Origin: Clostridiales bacterium
GTDB taxonomy: Bacteria > Bacillota > Clostridia > Lachnospirales > Lachnospiraceae
DNA length: 64,000 bases
NCBI GenBank assembly: GCA_012839295.1
Contig: DUNO01000068.1
Location: 1-64,000, forward strand
Direction of reading: 5' to 3'
Shown piece by piece: positions 17,564 through 26,543 of this stretch (its first letter is position 1; each line of letters starts with the position of its first letter). The notes beneath the pieces are model-generated. The model was not told where the DNA came from. It saw only the letters and a list, made by a program, of their open reading frames with translations, and searched no databases. The position numbers and the translations under genes are program-made.

Positions 17564-17612
17564 ATAAATAGTTTGAAAGTGAATTGCTTTCAAACTTCCG
17601 AAGAACTTCTCT

Positions 17613-18551
17613 TCACATTTTTTCCTCCAGTATCCTTAACAGCTCCCTTAGCAGCTCATCCTCTGATTTAAACCCGTCCTTATGGATCCAGGTCACTTCC
17701 TTTTCCCGCTTAAACCAGGTGATCTGCCGCTTTGCGAAATGCCTTGTATCACGTTTTAATAGTTCTATTGCTGTCTCCAGGGAATATTCACCCTCGAGGA
17801 ACGCGAGGATTTCCTTATAGCCTAAGCCCTGCATGGAAACCATATCCCTGGTGCAGCCCCTGGCCGCCAAAGCCTTCACTTCCTCCACAAGGCCATCCCT
17901 TATCATCTGGTCCACCCGCTGGTTAATCGTCTCGTATAGCTTTGCCCGTTCCTTATTCAGGACAAAATAGCAGAAACGGTAGGGTGATTCCCTCCTTCTC
18001 TGCTCCTCATTATGCTCCGAGATCCTGTCGCCGGTCAGCCTGATATATTCCAGGGCACGGATTACCCGCTTGCTGTTGTTAGGGTGGATCTGCGCGGCAC
18101 TTTCCGGGTCAGCTAAGGCAAGCATGCCATGTAAATGCTCCGGGCCTTTTTCCCGGGCCAGCTGCTCCAGATAGCTGCGGTAGGTGGTGTCAGTTTCATT
18201 TTCAGTAAAATTAATATCGTAAAGGACCGCCTGGATGTAGAAGCCGGTTCCACCAACCAGCAAAGGGATTTTATTCCTTGCGTAGATTTCCTCCATATAG
18301 GCTTTTGCCAGCTGTTTGAACCTGACGACGTTGAATTCCTCCTCCGGCTCCAGCTCATCAATGAGATAATGGGGTACCCCTTCCATCTCCGACGGCTTGA
18401 TCTTGGCAGTACCGATATCCATATGCTTGTAAACCTGCATGGAATCCGCAGATATAATCTCCCCTCCCACCGCCTTCGCTAACGCAATAGAAAGGGCTGT
18501 TTTCCCGACAGAAGTGGGACCGGTCAATATAATTAATGGCTGTTTCTCCAT
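17613..18551 (-). CDS. miaA: tRNA dimethylallyltransferase MiaA
   Basis: Adds the dimethylallyl group to A37 of tRNAs reading UNN codons. The protein has 312 residues from the chosen start. Walker A is GPTSVGKT at 11-18, followed by the family motifs DSMQVYKHMDIGTAK, PHYLIDELEP, GGTGFYIQAVL and the C-terminal RQITWFKRE. I start it at 18551 (AAAGGA 7 bases upstream) rather than five codons earlier. It lies downstream of mutS-mutL, as is usual in clostridia. Confidence 0.96.
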   Translation of the reverse strand: MEKQPLIILTGPTSVGKTALSIALAKAVGGEIISADSMQVYKHMDIGTAKIKPSEMEGVPHYLIDELEPEEEFNVVRFKQLAKAYMEEIYARNKIPLLVGGTGFYIQAVLYDINFTENETDTTYRSYLEQLAREKGPEHLHGMLALADPESAAQIHPNNSKRVIRALEYIRLTGDRISEHNEEQRRRESPYRFCYFVLNKERAKLYETINQRVDQMIRDGLVEEVKALAARGCTRDMVSMQGLGYKEILAFLEGEYSLETAIELLKRDTRHFAKRQITWFKREKEVTWIHKDGFKSEDELLRELLRILEEKM

Positions 18552-18598
18552 GTATATTCCTTTCAAACTATAAGATTCTTTCTTAAACTAACACGATT

Positions 18599-18750
18599 CA
18601 CCTGGCACAAGCCCTTCTAAAGCTAACGCGATGAATCTGAGTGCATATATCTTCGCATGGTGCAGACCGGGCTTCCCATGATTGCCTGCAATTGGGAATC
18701 ATGGGAAGTTAAAGGCAAGCCAGGTGAAGATATATGCACTCAGATTCATC
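18599..18750. repeat. Large inverted repeat between mutL and miaA
   Basis: Two perfect 25-bp arms (18630-18654 and 18726-18750, beginning GATGAATCTGAG) enclose a second perfect 12-bp inverted repeat (CTTCCCATGATT at 18672-18683, its complement at 18697-18708). CACCTGGC at 18599-18606 is complementary to GCCAGGTG at 18719-18726, which would cross the main stem. There is no ORF inside. It could be a MITE-like element or a structured RNA; it has no terminal T-run. Confidence 0.85.
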
Positions 18751-18783
18751 CCACAACCTAAATCCCGCCCATTTACTCCCGAA

Positions 18784-20895
18784 TCATAAAATCCTCTTAA
18801 ACTTCCGTTCCAGCTCGTATTGGCTCATGGATACAATGACAGGTCTTCCGTGAGGGCAATGATAGGGATTTTCCAGGGTTAAGAGCTCATTAATCAAAGC
18901 AGTCGCTTCCTCAAAGGAAAATGCATGGTTTGCCTTGACCGCCGCCTTACAGGAAAGGGATGCGGCCCGCTCCAGGATAGAGACGGAAGCCAGGCTGCCG
19001 CCGGTAGCTTCATCTCCCAGGGCATCAATAAATTCCAGCAAAAGCTCCTTTTCTGAAATACTGAAGAGATCTGCCGGCACCGCCCGGACGGAATATTCCT
19101 TCCCTCCAAAGTGCTCAAATTCATAGCCAATGCTACTTAGCACCGCTTCATGCTTATGTAGTATCTCCTGCTCCTTCAGGGTCAGGGACAATACAATGGG
19201 GGGAAGGAGCTGCTGGGAGGAAAAGGTCTTTTCCCGGGAAGCCCTCATCAGCTTTTCATAGAGCACCTTTTCATGGGCTGCATGCTGGTCTATGATATAT
19301 AATTCCTTTTTGTACTCCACCAGCCAATAGGTAGAGAAAACCTGGCCGATAATCCGGTGCTCCCTGGCGGCCTGCTCCGATAAAAAGGGAGCGTTTTCCT
19401 GCGTGGTTTCTTCTGAAAAAAGCTTCAGCTGCTCAGCCTTTTCACTACCCACATCCATCGGTTGCTGCAGGGGCTCCAGCTTATTATTTGCCCCATCCCC
19501 TGATTTATATTCCTCTTTGTGAGCCTCTTTATATTCTCCAAAGGACTGATGGCTCCCGGCAGGGGCTCCTGAACCGTTTTTATCTGCGCCTGATGCGGGG
19601 GCAGCCATATTACCAGGCGTGCTCCCATAAGCCTCCTGCATCGTTCTATGGTTGTCGAAGGCTCCTTTCCCAGCGCCTGCCAGCGCCTCGGATAAGGGGC
19701 TGGCAGGATTGATCAGGGGTTTTGTCGCGGTAATGTAATCCGTGGGCTTTTCTGCAACCTTGTGGGGCGTATATGCCCCCTCCTTCCGGTCGGGATAATG
19801 GTAGGCCAAGGAATTTCTCCTGTTTTGCTCAAAGGGCTCCGGCATACCTGCCGTAACCGGCTTCTTTTCCTCCGGCTGCGGTGTCAGGGCGACCTTTGGG
19901 ATCATCTCTTTTCCAAGCAGCGCATTCCTGATCAGGTTATAGGTGAGCTGATAGATGGCCTCCCCATTGTTCAATCGGATCTCCAGCTTCTGGGGATGGA
20001 CATTTACATCAATGTGGGAGGGGTCAATCTCAAAATAAATTGAGGTAAAGGGATATTTATGCTGCATCAGGAAGGGCTTATAGGCCTCTTCGATTGCTTT
20101 TGTGATGATATTGCTCTTAATATACCTTCCGTTAATGAAATAATTTTCAAAGTTGCGGTTACCCCGGGTAATGGTCGGCTTACCGATAAAGCCGGTTACC
20201 TTTACGTCCTCCGTATCCAGCTCCACCGGGAGCAGCTCCCTGGAAATGTCCCTGCCGTAAATACTGTACAGGATGTCACGGGTGCTGTTATTGCCGGAGG
20301 ACTGGAGCTTTACCTGGTTGTTGGCAATGAATTTAAAGGCCACGTTTGGGTGGGAAACGATGAGGCGCTCCATCAGGTCACTGATGTAATTTGCCTCCGT
20401 CATGGCTGATTTTAAAAACTTTCTCCTGGCCGGGGTATTGTAGAAAATATTTCGCACTATAATTGTAGTACCGGCCGGTGAACCGATTTCCTCAAAGGTC
20501 TTTTCCTCACCGCCTTCAATGATATAACGGAAGCCGTTTAACGCAGTCGGCGTTTTTGTAATTAATTCTACCTGCGCAACAGCGGAAATGCTTGATAGTG
20601 CCTCACCGCGGAAGCCCAGGCTGGTTACGCTGAGCAGGTCCTGGGCTGAACGGATCTTACTGGTAGCATGGCGCAGAAAGGCCAAGGGGACGTCCTCCTT
20701 GGCGATTCCGCAGCCATTATCCGTAATACGTATAAAGCTTAGACCCCCCTCTTTTATCTCAGCCGTAATTGCCGTCGCCCCGGCATCCACCGCATTTTCA
20801 ATAAGCTCCTTTACTACTGCACTGGGGCGCTCCACTACTTCACCCGCCGCTATTTGGTTGATCGTAGATTCATCAAGTACCTGAATAAGTGACAT
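18784..20895 (-). CDS. mutL: DNA mismatch repair protein MutL
   Basis: Couples MutS recognition to strand incision. The 703-residue protein has an N-terminal GHKL ATPase (ELIENAVDAGAT, ITDNGCGI, SLGFRGEALSSI), a disordered Pro/Gly/Ser-rich linker at about 335-485, and a C-terminal dimerisation domain. That domain holds the endonuclease motif D536-QHAAHEKVLYE and a zinc-site ending HCPHGRP. It should therefore be the nicking type found in bacteria without MutH. The start has GGAGG upstream; it follows mutS by 90 bp. Confidence 0.97.
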   Translation of the reverse strand: MSLIQVLDESTINQIAAGEVVERPSAVVKELIENAVDAGATAITAEIKEGGLSFIRITDNGCGIAKEDVPLAFLRHATSKIRSAQDLLSVTSLGFRGEALSSISAVAQVELITKTPTALNGFRYIIEGGEEKTFEEIGSPAGTTIIVRNIFYNTPARRKFLKSAMTEANYISDLMERLIVSHPNVAFKFIANNQVKLQSSGNNSTRDILYSIYGRDISRELLPVELDTEDVKVTGFIGKPTITRGNRNFENYFINGRYIKSNIITKAIEEAYKPFLMQHKYPFTSIYFEIDPSHIDVNVHPQKLEIRLNNGEAIYQLTYNLIRNALLGKEMIPKVALTPQPEEKKPVTAGMPEPFEQNRRNSLAYHYPDRKEGAYTPHKVAEKPTDYITATKPLINPASPLSEALAGAGKGAFDNHRTMQEAYGSTPGNMAAPASGADKNGSGAPAGSHQSFGEYKEAHKEEYKSGDGANNKLEPLQQPMDVGSEKAEQLKLFSEETTQENAPFLSEQAAREHRIIGQVFSTYWLVEYKKELYIIDQHAAHEKVLYEKLMRASREKTFSSQQLLPPIVLSLTLKEQEILHKHEAVLSSIGYEFEHFGGKEYSVRAVPADLFSISEKELLLEFIDALGDEATGGSLASVSILERAASLSCKAAVKANHAFSFEEATALINELLTLENPYHCPHGRPVIVSMSQYELERKFKRIL

Positions 20896-20916
20896 TAGCT
20901 ACCTCCTAACTTTCCC

Positions 20917-20992
20917 AAAGGAGAGAATTTTGCCCTATGGCAATGTGATTTTGCACCCAGTGAACCGGCAGATTGGCATCGGTTCCTATATT
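20917..20992 (-). repeat. Short hairpin string between mutS and mutL
   Basis: Small inverted repeats follow one another: TTGCC-CTAT-GGCAA at about 20930-20943, then GAACCG...CGGTTC at about 20961-20984. Their size and arrangement resemble the arrays at 1-118 and 14893-14975. The mutL ribosome-binding site lies just downstream. Confidence 0.45.
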
Positions 20993-23700
20993 CTATCTTT
21001 AATCCTTCGTTGTAATTGATATAATTTATTCATGGCATCAATCGGTGTCAGTCTCGCGATATCCAGGTCACGCAGCTCGGTGATGACATCCTCATTGCCC
21101 AACATGGAGAATAAGGAAATTTGGCTGGTATCCTTTGGCTTTTTACCCTTTTTTGTATCCGGGGCTGCCAGCTTCATGGTTTCCAGCAAGGCATCAAAGG
21201 ATAGTTCCTCCTGGACAAAGCCTTCCTGTGCCGGAGCCTCCTCCGGATGGGAAAGGTTCTTGGTCTTTAGGGCTAAATCATTTCCCGTAAGCTCCACGAC
21301 GATTTCTGAGGCACGCCTGAGCACGCTGTTTGGTACACCGGCCAGCTTTGCCACCTGGATACCGTAGCTCTTATCGGCACCGCCCTTTACGATCTTACGC
21401 AGGAATACGATATCCTCCCCCTGCTCCTTCACCGCGATGCAATAATTATTGACACCCTCCAGCCGGCCTTCCAGCTCCGTCAATTCGTGGTAATGGGTAG
21501 CAAACAAGGTTTTGGCACCCAGGATCTGGATATTGCTGATATGCTCCACTACCGCCCAGGCAATGCTGAGGCCGTCAAAGGTACTGGTTCCCCGGCCTAT
21601 TTCATCCAGGATTAACAGGCTGTTTTTAGTCGCATTCCGCAGGATATTGGCAACCTCCGTCATTTCTACCATGAAGGTACTCTGCCCGCTGGCAAGGTCA
21701 TCGGAGGCTCCCACACGGGTAAAGATGCGGTCCACGATACTAATTTCAGCAGAATCTGCCGGAACAAAGCTTCCGATCTGGGCAAGCAGCACGATTAACG
21801 CTGTCTGCCTCATATAGGTGGACTTACCGGCCATATTGGGTCCCGTGATGATGGAAACACGGTTTTGCCGGTTGTCCAGCAGGGTATCGTTTGCCACGAA
21901 CATATCGTGGGAGATCATGCGCTCCACAACCGGATGGCGTCCATTTTTGATCTGGATGGAGCCGCTGGTATTCATGGACGGGCGGATATAGTTATTCTGC
22001 TCGGCAACCAGGGCCAGGGAAGCGAATACATCAATCCTGGCAATTGCCTTTGCCGTTCTCTGGATCCGCTTCACCTCCAGGGAGATCCGGTCACGGAGCT
22101 CGGCAAACAGGTCGTACTCCAGCGAAAAGAGCTTATCCTCGGCTCCCAGGATGATATCCTCTAATTCCTTTAATTCCGCCGTGGTATAACGCTCCGCATT
22201 GGCCAGGGTCTGTTTGCGGATCCAATTTTCCGGAACCAGGTTCTGGTAGGAATTCGTCACCTCCAGGTAATAACCAAAGACACGGTTGTAGCGGATGCGC
22301 AGGTTCTTGATTCCCGTCGCCTCACGTTCCTTTGTCTCCAGCTCCATCAGCCAGTCCTTGCCCTCCGTCTTTGCCATGCGCAGGCGGTCAACCTCTTCGT
22401 TATAGCCGGTTTTAATGATGCCGCCTTCCTTTACGTTAATCGGTGGTTCCTCAGTAATTGCATCCGCGATTAACTGGGCGATATCCTCTAAAGGATCCAG
22501 TTCCTCATAAATCTCCTTTAAAAGCCGTGAATCAAACTCCTTCATTAAGAATTTGATATGGGGCAGCATGGACAGGGAGGAGCTGAAGGCGACCAGATCC
22601 CTCGGGTTAGCGCTTTTATAGCTGATCTTACTCATCAGGCGTTCCAGGTCGTAGATGGGACCTAAGTATTCCCGGATTTCCTCCCTGGAAATCATATTAT
22701 CCTTCAGCCCGGCAACCGCTTCATGGCGCTGGGTGATCATATCAAAGTCAATCAGGGGCTGCTCGATATAGCTGCGGAGCAGCCTGGCACCCATGGCGGT
22801 CTTGGTCTTGTCCAAAACCCAGAGCAGGGAACCCCGCTTGCTCTTTTCCCGGATTGTCTCCGTCAGCTCCAGGTTACGTACTGTGGAGCTGTCCAGCAGC
22901 ATGAATTTTTCATAGGTGTAGGGGGTCAGACGGGTTATATGGGACAGGGAATTCTTCTGGGTCTCCCTTAAAAACTGCATAATGCAGCCCGCCGCGATTA
23001 CGCCGATGGTATAATCCTTTAAGCCAAGCCCGTCAACGGTTCCCACATTAAAATGCTCTTTTAAAGCCCTAACACATAACTCATCATCAAAATACCAGGG
23101 CTCTAAAGGCGATAATGCCAGATTTCCTATACTCTTAATCGTCTCGATATTGACGCCGGATACGAAAAAGGTATCATTACAAATGATTTCGGAAGGGGAC
23201 CATTTATAGATTTCATCCATTAATTTGCGTTCCGTGTCAACCTCAGTAACATAATAATCGCCTGTGGTGACATCCACAATGGAGACACCATAGGCATTGG
23301 TGGTATGTACGATGGCCATCAGATAATTGTTCTTTGTTTCATCTAAGACCTGTGTATTTAAATTGGTACCCGGAGTGACGATCCGGATTACCTCCCTTTT
23401 TACGATTCCTTTGGATGCCTTTGGATCCTCTACCTGCTCACAGATGGCAACCCGGTAACCACGGCCGACTAATTTGCTCAAATAATTGTCTACCGCATGA
23501 TAGGGGATGCCGCACATGGGAGCCCGTTCCTCCTGCCCCACATTTTTTCCGGTTAAAACGATCTCCAGTTCCTTCGAGCAGATGGTCGCGTCCTCGTAGA
23601 ACATTTCATAGAAATCACCTAAACGATAGAATAAGATACAGTCCTTATATTGCTCCTTAATCTGCATATATTGCTGCATCAGTGGTGTTAACCCTGCCAT
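20986..23700 (-). CDS. mutS: DNA mismatch repair protein MutS
   Basis: Recognises base mismatches and small loops. The 904-residue protein is full length. The N-terminal mismatch-binding domain carries GDFYEMF (Phe-x-Glu) at about 27-33; connector, lever and clamp domains follow. The C-terminal ATPase has GPNMAGKS ending at K626-S627, then DEIGRGTSTFDGLSIAWA and a helix-turn-helix end. An AAAGGA ribosome site precedes the ATG. It is first of mutS-mutL-miaA, with a candidate promoter at 23827-23854. Confidence 0.97.
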   Translation of the reverse strand: MAGLTPLMQQYMQIKEQYKDCILFYRLGDFYEMFYEDATICSKELEIVLTGKNVGQEERAPMCGIPYHAVDNYLSKLVGRGYRVAICEQVEDPKASKGIVKREVIRIVTPGTNLNTQVLDETKNNYLMAIVHTTNAYGVSIVDVTTGDYYVTEVDTERKLMDEIYKWSPSEIICNDTFFVSGVNIETIKSIGNLALSPLEPWYFDDELCVRALKEHFNVGTVDGLGLKDYTIGVIAAGCIMQFLRETQKNSLSHITRLTPYTYEKFMLLDSSTVRNLELTETIREKSKRGSLLWVLDKTKTAMGARLLRSYIEQPLIDFDMITQRHEAVAGLKDNMISREEIREYLGPIYDLERLMSKISYKSANPRDLVAFSSSLSMLPHIKFLMKEFDSRLLKEIYEELDPLEDIAQLIADAITEEPPINVKEGGIIKTGYNEEVDRLRMAKTEGKDWLMELETKEREATGIKNLRIRYNRVFGYYLEVTNSYQNLVPENWIRKQTLANAERYTTAELKELEDIILGAEDKLFSLEYDLFAELRDRISLEVKRIQRTAKAIARIDVFASLALVAEQNNYIRPSMNTSGSIQIKNGRHPVVERMISHDMFVANDTLLDNRQNRVSIITGPNMAGKSTYMRQTALIVLLAQIGSFVPADSAEISIVDRIFTRVGASDDLASGQSTFMVEMTEVANILRNATKNSLLILDEIGRGTSTFDGLSIAWAVVEHISNIQILGAKTLFATHYHELTELEGRLEGVNNYCIAVKEQGEDIVFLRKIVKGGADKSYGIQVAKLAGVPNSVLRRASEIVVELTGNDLALKTKNLSHPEEAPAQEGFVQEELSFDALLETMKLAAPDTKKGKKPKDTSQISLFSMLGNEDVITELRDLDIARLTPIDAMNKLYQLQRRIKDRI

Positions 23701-23728
23701 GGTGAAATTTCCTTTCCTTTGTATTCAG

Positions 23729-23787
23729 ATTATGTCCCTGCCCCACATATAGTATAAAGCCCCACAAAATAATGGCATGGACCTGGT
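23729..23787 (-). repeat. R2 leader repeat, decayed copy c (upstream of mutS)
   Basis: The minus strand reads ACCAGGTCCATGCC, then ACTATATGTGGGGCAGGGACATAAT, split here from about 23787 to 23729. It aligns with the R2 copies at 51142-51213 and 35534-35603, and the CCATGCC/GGCAGGG ends can still pair with one mismatch. Unlike the other copies it stops about 30 bp short of the start codon, and mutS uses a separate AAAGGA. Confidence 0.55.
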
Positions 23788-23826
23788 TCTTACAGTACGA
23801 ATTCCTATCAATTTAAAACCATTACA

Positions 23827-23854
23827 ATTATACCATATCGATGATCAATTGCAA
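23827..23854 (-). promoter_or_regulatory. Candidate sigma-A promoter for mutS-mutL
   Basis: Minus strand TTGCAA (23854-23849), a 16-bp spacer and a perfect TATAAT (23832-23827), about 125 bp before the mutS ATG and immediately after the rnhA stop. Confidence 0.5.
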
Positions 23855-23865
23855 TGGCTTCGCTT

Positions 23866-24339
23866 TTATAAAACGACATCCTCCGCCAAATCATCCCCGT
23901 CGGCGGCCGTTGTCGCCAGCAGGTCACAGCGTTCGTTCATAGGGTGCCCGTTATGGCCCCTCACCCATTCAAAGGTTACATTATGGGGCTCCATCGCCTT
24001 TAAAAGCCGTTTCCAGAGGTCCACGTTCTTAACAGGCTCATTCTTCCCCCTCTTCCATCCTTTTTTAATCCAGCCCTCCAGCCAATGCTCATTGAAGGCC
24101 TTTACCAGGTATTGGGAGTCCGAATAAAGGATTACGTTGCAGGGCTTTGTCAGAGCTTCCAGCCCGACGATTGCCGCCATCAGCTCCATCCGGTTATTGG
24201 TGGTCTTTTTATAACCGGCGCTGTATTCCCTTTCATGGGTAACCCCCTTGGGGTCAACATATACAAGGATTGCCCCATAGCCTCCCGGGCCATCCGGATT
24301 TCCCCTTGCTGCCCCATCCGTATATAATTTAACGTCCAT
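23866..24339 (-). CDS. rnhA: Ribonuclease HI
   Basis: Degrades RNA in RNA-DNA hybrids. The 157-residue protein shows the four acidic catalytic positions in context: D8 in [11 protein letters not shown], the Glu of NRMELMAAI, the Asp of [11 protein letters not shown] and the last Asp in NERCDLLA. The handle region [16 protein letters not shown] is also present, which indicates a bacterial RNase HI rather than an archaeal-type one. GGGAGG precedes the start. RNase HII is encoded separately at 35.7-36.5 kb. Confidence 0.95.
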   Translation of the reverse strand: MDVKLYTDGAARGNPDGPGGYGAILVYVDPKGVTHEREYSAGYKKTTNNRMELMAAIVGLEALTKPCNVILYSDSQYLVKAFNEHWLEGWIKKGWKRGKNEPVKNVDLWKRLLKAMEPHNVTFEWVRGHNGHPMNERCDLLATTAADGDDLAEDVVL

Positions 24340-24448
24340 GACTGACCTCCCTTCTTCTTATGAGCACTCCTTATGGAATCTTCCTATGGGACATAGCTAT
24401 AACAGCCATATCCCAATTGTAATGGGGACTAATTAAGACCCAATCGGC

Positions 24449-26263
24449 CTACTCAATCCGGCCCCATTCACCGGTCTGTAAAAACTTCTCGGCAGAGATT
24501 TCCGCCGCCTCAGTGATTTGCTTTGGGAACTTCAGCATGTCAAGGAGCTTTATGGCATTCTTGGACACTGCTTTTCCCCCATATAGCTTGTAATCAAACA
24601 GCACTGCATTATCCTCAATTCTTTCCTGGAAATGATAATTGGAATAATAGTTCTCCAGGATCTGTGTGAGCTCGATATCATGGGTAGCCGCGAATACCAG
24701 GGCATTCCTGCCGGCGATATCTGCCAGGATCCTTGAAGAGGCAGCAATACGCTCCAGCGTATTGGTTCCCCTTAAGACCTCATCGATAAAGCACAGCACC
24801 GGAATATCCTCATTGATTACGTCCAGGATCCGTTTCAGGGATTTGATCTCCACCATATAATAGCTTTCCTTGCTGAAAATATTATCCCTGAGGGCCATGG
24901 AGGAATAAATAAAGAAATAGCTGGCTTCATAGCTCCGGCTCGTGGAGGTGTATATGGTCTGTGCTAAGATGGCGTTGATGGCCAGGGTCTTAATAAAGGT
25001 AGATTTACCGGAAGCATTGGAGCCGGTGATGAGCACGCTCCGGTTTTCCCTGATGGAATTTGGTACAGGCTCCGCAATCAGGGGGTGGTACAGCGCCTCC
25101 GCTGCAAGCTGCGGCTTTTCATCCCTAAGTCCGCGCTGTTGCGTGGACTTTTGTTCAGACCCGGGTGTAGGCTTTGGTTCATTCCCGGGCGTAAGCTCTG
25201 TTTCCTGCTTGAGTGTGGACCTTGCTTCGCGCTCAGGCATGGATTTTGCTTCATACTTAGACGTGGTTTTTAACATAGGCTCACAGTAATAAGGCAACAG
25301 CTCCCGGAAGGATGCGGCAGCGGTCATGCTGTCGAGAAACCCGATATTTGCATAAATCCGGTTTAAGGTAGGCCGGTTCGCCTTAAAAAACGCAAGCAGC
25401 TGGTTATACCTAATTAAATCAATATGGGTCAGCATACGCACATAATCAAACAGCGCATCAAAGAAGCTGCCGGAGGGCTGCTTTGGAGTAACCCAGGAGG
25501 ATCCCTTCTGGAAGGTCTTGAAGGCCTCACAGTCTTTTGTCAGGCTGTCCGTGTAAGCTTTAAGCGCCGGGATATCCATGTTGCAGATGGCCTTTGTACT
25601 ATCCAGCAGCCGGCAGATATAGGCGACCAGCATAAAATAATTTTCTATCTGTGCCTTCTCTTTATAATATTGGATGATGTTGTTGACTATCATAGCGAGG
25701 GTCAGTATCCCGCCGGCAGGGGGATAGATAAAGATAATCCCGATGGAGGCCAGCAGGCCAAGTATCATCAGGTAATGGGGTAAATTACTCTTTACCTCCC
25801 TTTCACCTAAGCGGTTAATGTATTCGTATACGGAAATAACCGTCTGCTTCCCTACGGGATATAACTTCATCTGAACCTGGAGCCTCTCCTCCTCCTGTTC
25901 CTGGAAGAACTTTATCAGGCGGTTCCGTTCCGCCAGCTCCTCTCCCGAAAGGCTGGGCTTTCTTAAAAGGGCATAGAGGTACTCTTCGCCAATGGAGGTC
26001 TGGGTATTGTTCATCAGCATAAAAATTTCATCCATATCCAGGTCATTCCAGGTGATGTCATCCACATCAGACCTGTTATTACGGACGGATAAATAGTAGG
26101 TTTTCAAGGATTCAAACTTTTCCGCAGTATACTCCTGTGCCGGAACGTCCCCCCACTGTTCCTTTATTTTAGCCAGATGTATTTTCTTTAAGGCTTTTTC
26201 CTGATAAATACTATATATGATAAAAACAATGATAACGGCAAAACCAGCAACTAGAAATTCCAT
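24449..26263 (-). CDS. Membrane-anchored MutS-family ATPase of unknown role
   Basis: The 604-residue protein has an N-terminal membrane helix (about 4-20), a further hydrophobic pair near 170-210 and a C-terminal MutS ATPase domain (GSNASGKS with K420, SLKRILDVI, CFIDEVLRGTNTLERIAAS). It lacks the mismatch-recognition and Smr domains, so it is neither MutS1 nor MutS2; such proteins are common in clostridia without a known job. I start it at 26263 because GGAG lies 6 bases upstream. An 8-residue tandem repeat sits just before the ATPase domain (25141-25260). Confidence 0.82.
   Translation of the reverse strand: MEFLVAGFAVIIVFIIYSIYQEKALKKIHLAKIKEQWGDVPAQEYTAEKFESLKTYYLSVRNNRSDVDDITWNDLDMDEIFMLMNNTQTSIGEEYLYALLRKPSLSGEELAERNRLIKFFQEQEEERLQVQMKLYPVGKQTVISVYEYINRLGEREVKSNLPHYLMILGLLASIGIIFIYPPAGGILTLAMIVNNIIQYYKEKAQIENYFMLVAYICRLLDSTKAICNMDIPALKAYTDSLTKDCEAFKTFQKGSSWVTPKQPSGSFFDALFDYVRMLTHIDLIRYNQLLAFFKANRPTLNRIYANIGFLDSMTAAASFRELLPYYCEPMLKTTSKYEAKSMPEREARSTLKQETELTPGNEPKPTPGSEQKSTQQRGLRDEKPQLAAEALYHPLIAEPVPNSIRENRSVLITGSNASGKSTFIKTLAINAILAQTIYTSTSRSYEASYFFIYSSMALRDNIFSKESYYMVEIKSLKRILDVINEDIPVLCFIDEVLRGTNTLERIAASSRILADIAGRNALVFAATHDIELTQILENYYSNYHFQERIEDNAVLFDYKLYGGKAVSKNAIKLLDMLKFPKQITEAAEISAEKFLQTGEWGRIE
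25141..25260 (-). repeat. 24-bp coding tandem repeat in the MutS-like gene
   Basis: Five consecutive 24-bp units (boundaries 25164, 25188, 25212, 25236, 25260), with a partial sixth, encode degenerate 8-residue repeats such as KSMPEREA, RSTLKQET, ELTPGNEP and KPTPGSEQ. The units diverge in both bases and residues but the period is exact. Confidence 0.9.
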
Positions 26264-26364
26264 AAAATTCTCCATTCTTGCGCACGTTCTTTAGGCATAA
26301 CAGGGTTGTGGCACGCAAGCACAAGCCTACAGGTGGATTAGTTTTTATTTTCCGTCATTCCGTA

Positions 26365-26393
26365 ATTATAAATTTTCGCCCATTTCTTGTCAA
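26365..26393 (-). promoter_or_regulatory. Consensus sigma-A promoter for the MutS-like gene
   Basis: Perfect -35 TTGACA (26393-26388), a 17-bp spacer and perfect -10 TATAAT (26370-26365), about 100 bp before the start at 26263. Confidence 0.88.
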
Positions 26394-26440
26394 CCCGGTT
26401 ATGGGAAATCGATGGAATTCTGAGAAATTTAATCATTATA

Positions 26441-26472
26441 AAAAGGTTGAATCCTAGGTGATCCAACCTTTT
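26441..26472 (-). terminator. Terminator after the NlpC/P60 gene
   Basis: A perfect 9-bp stem (AAAAGGTTG/CAACCTTTT) with a 14-nt loop, followed by TTTTTATAA on the minus strand, 72 bp after the stop. The flanking A/T runs would allow it to work in either direction. Confidence 0.8.
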
Positions 26473-26543
26473 CATATAATCATTTCATTTAGATGATAAT
26501 TTTTTAGGTGATAATTCCAGTCATGAATTCCATATTGGAAGCT

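Noticed and set aside
23760-23800. Promoter made from TTGATA near the rnhA-mutS gap
   Set aside because: No -10 at proper spacing; the site at 23827-23854 is better.
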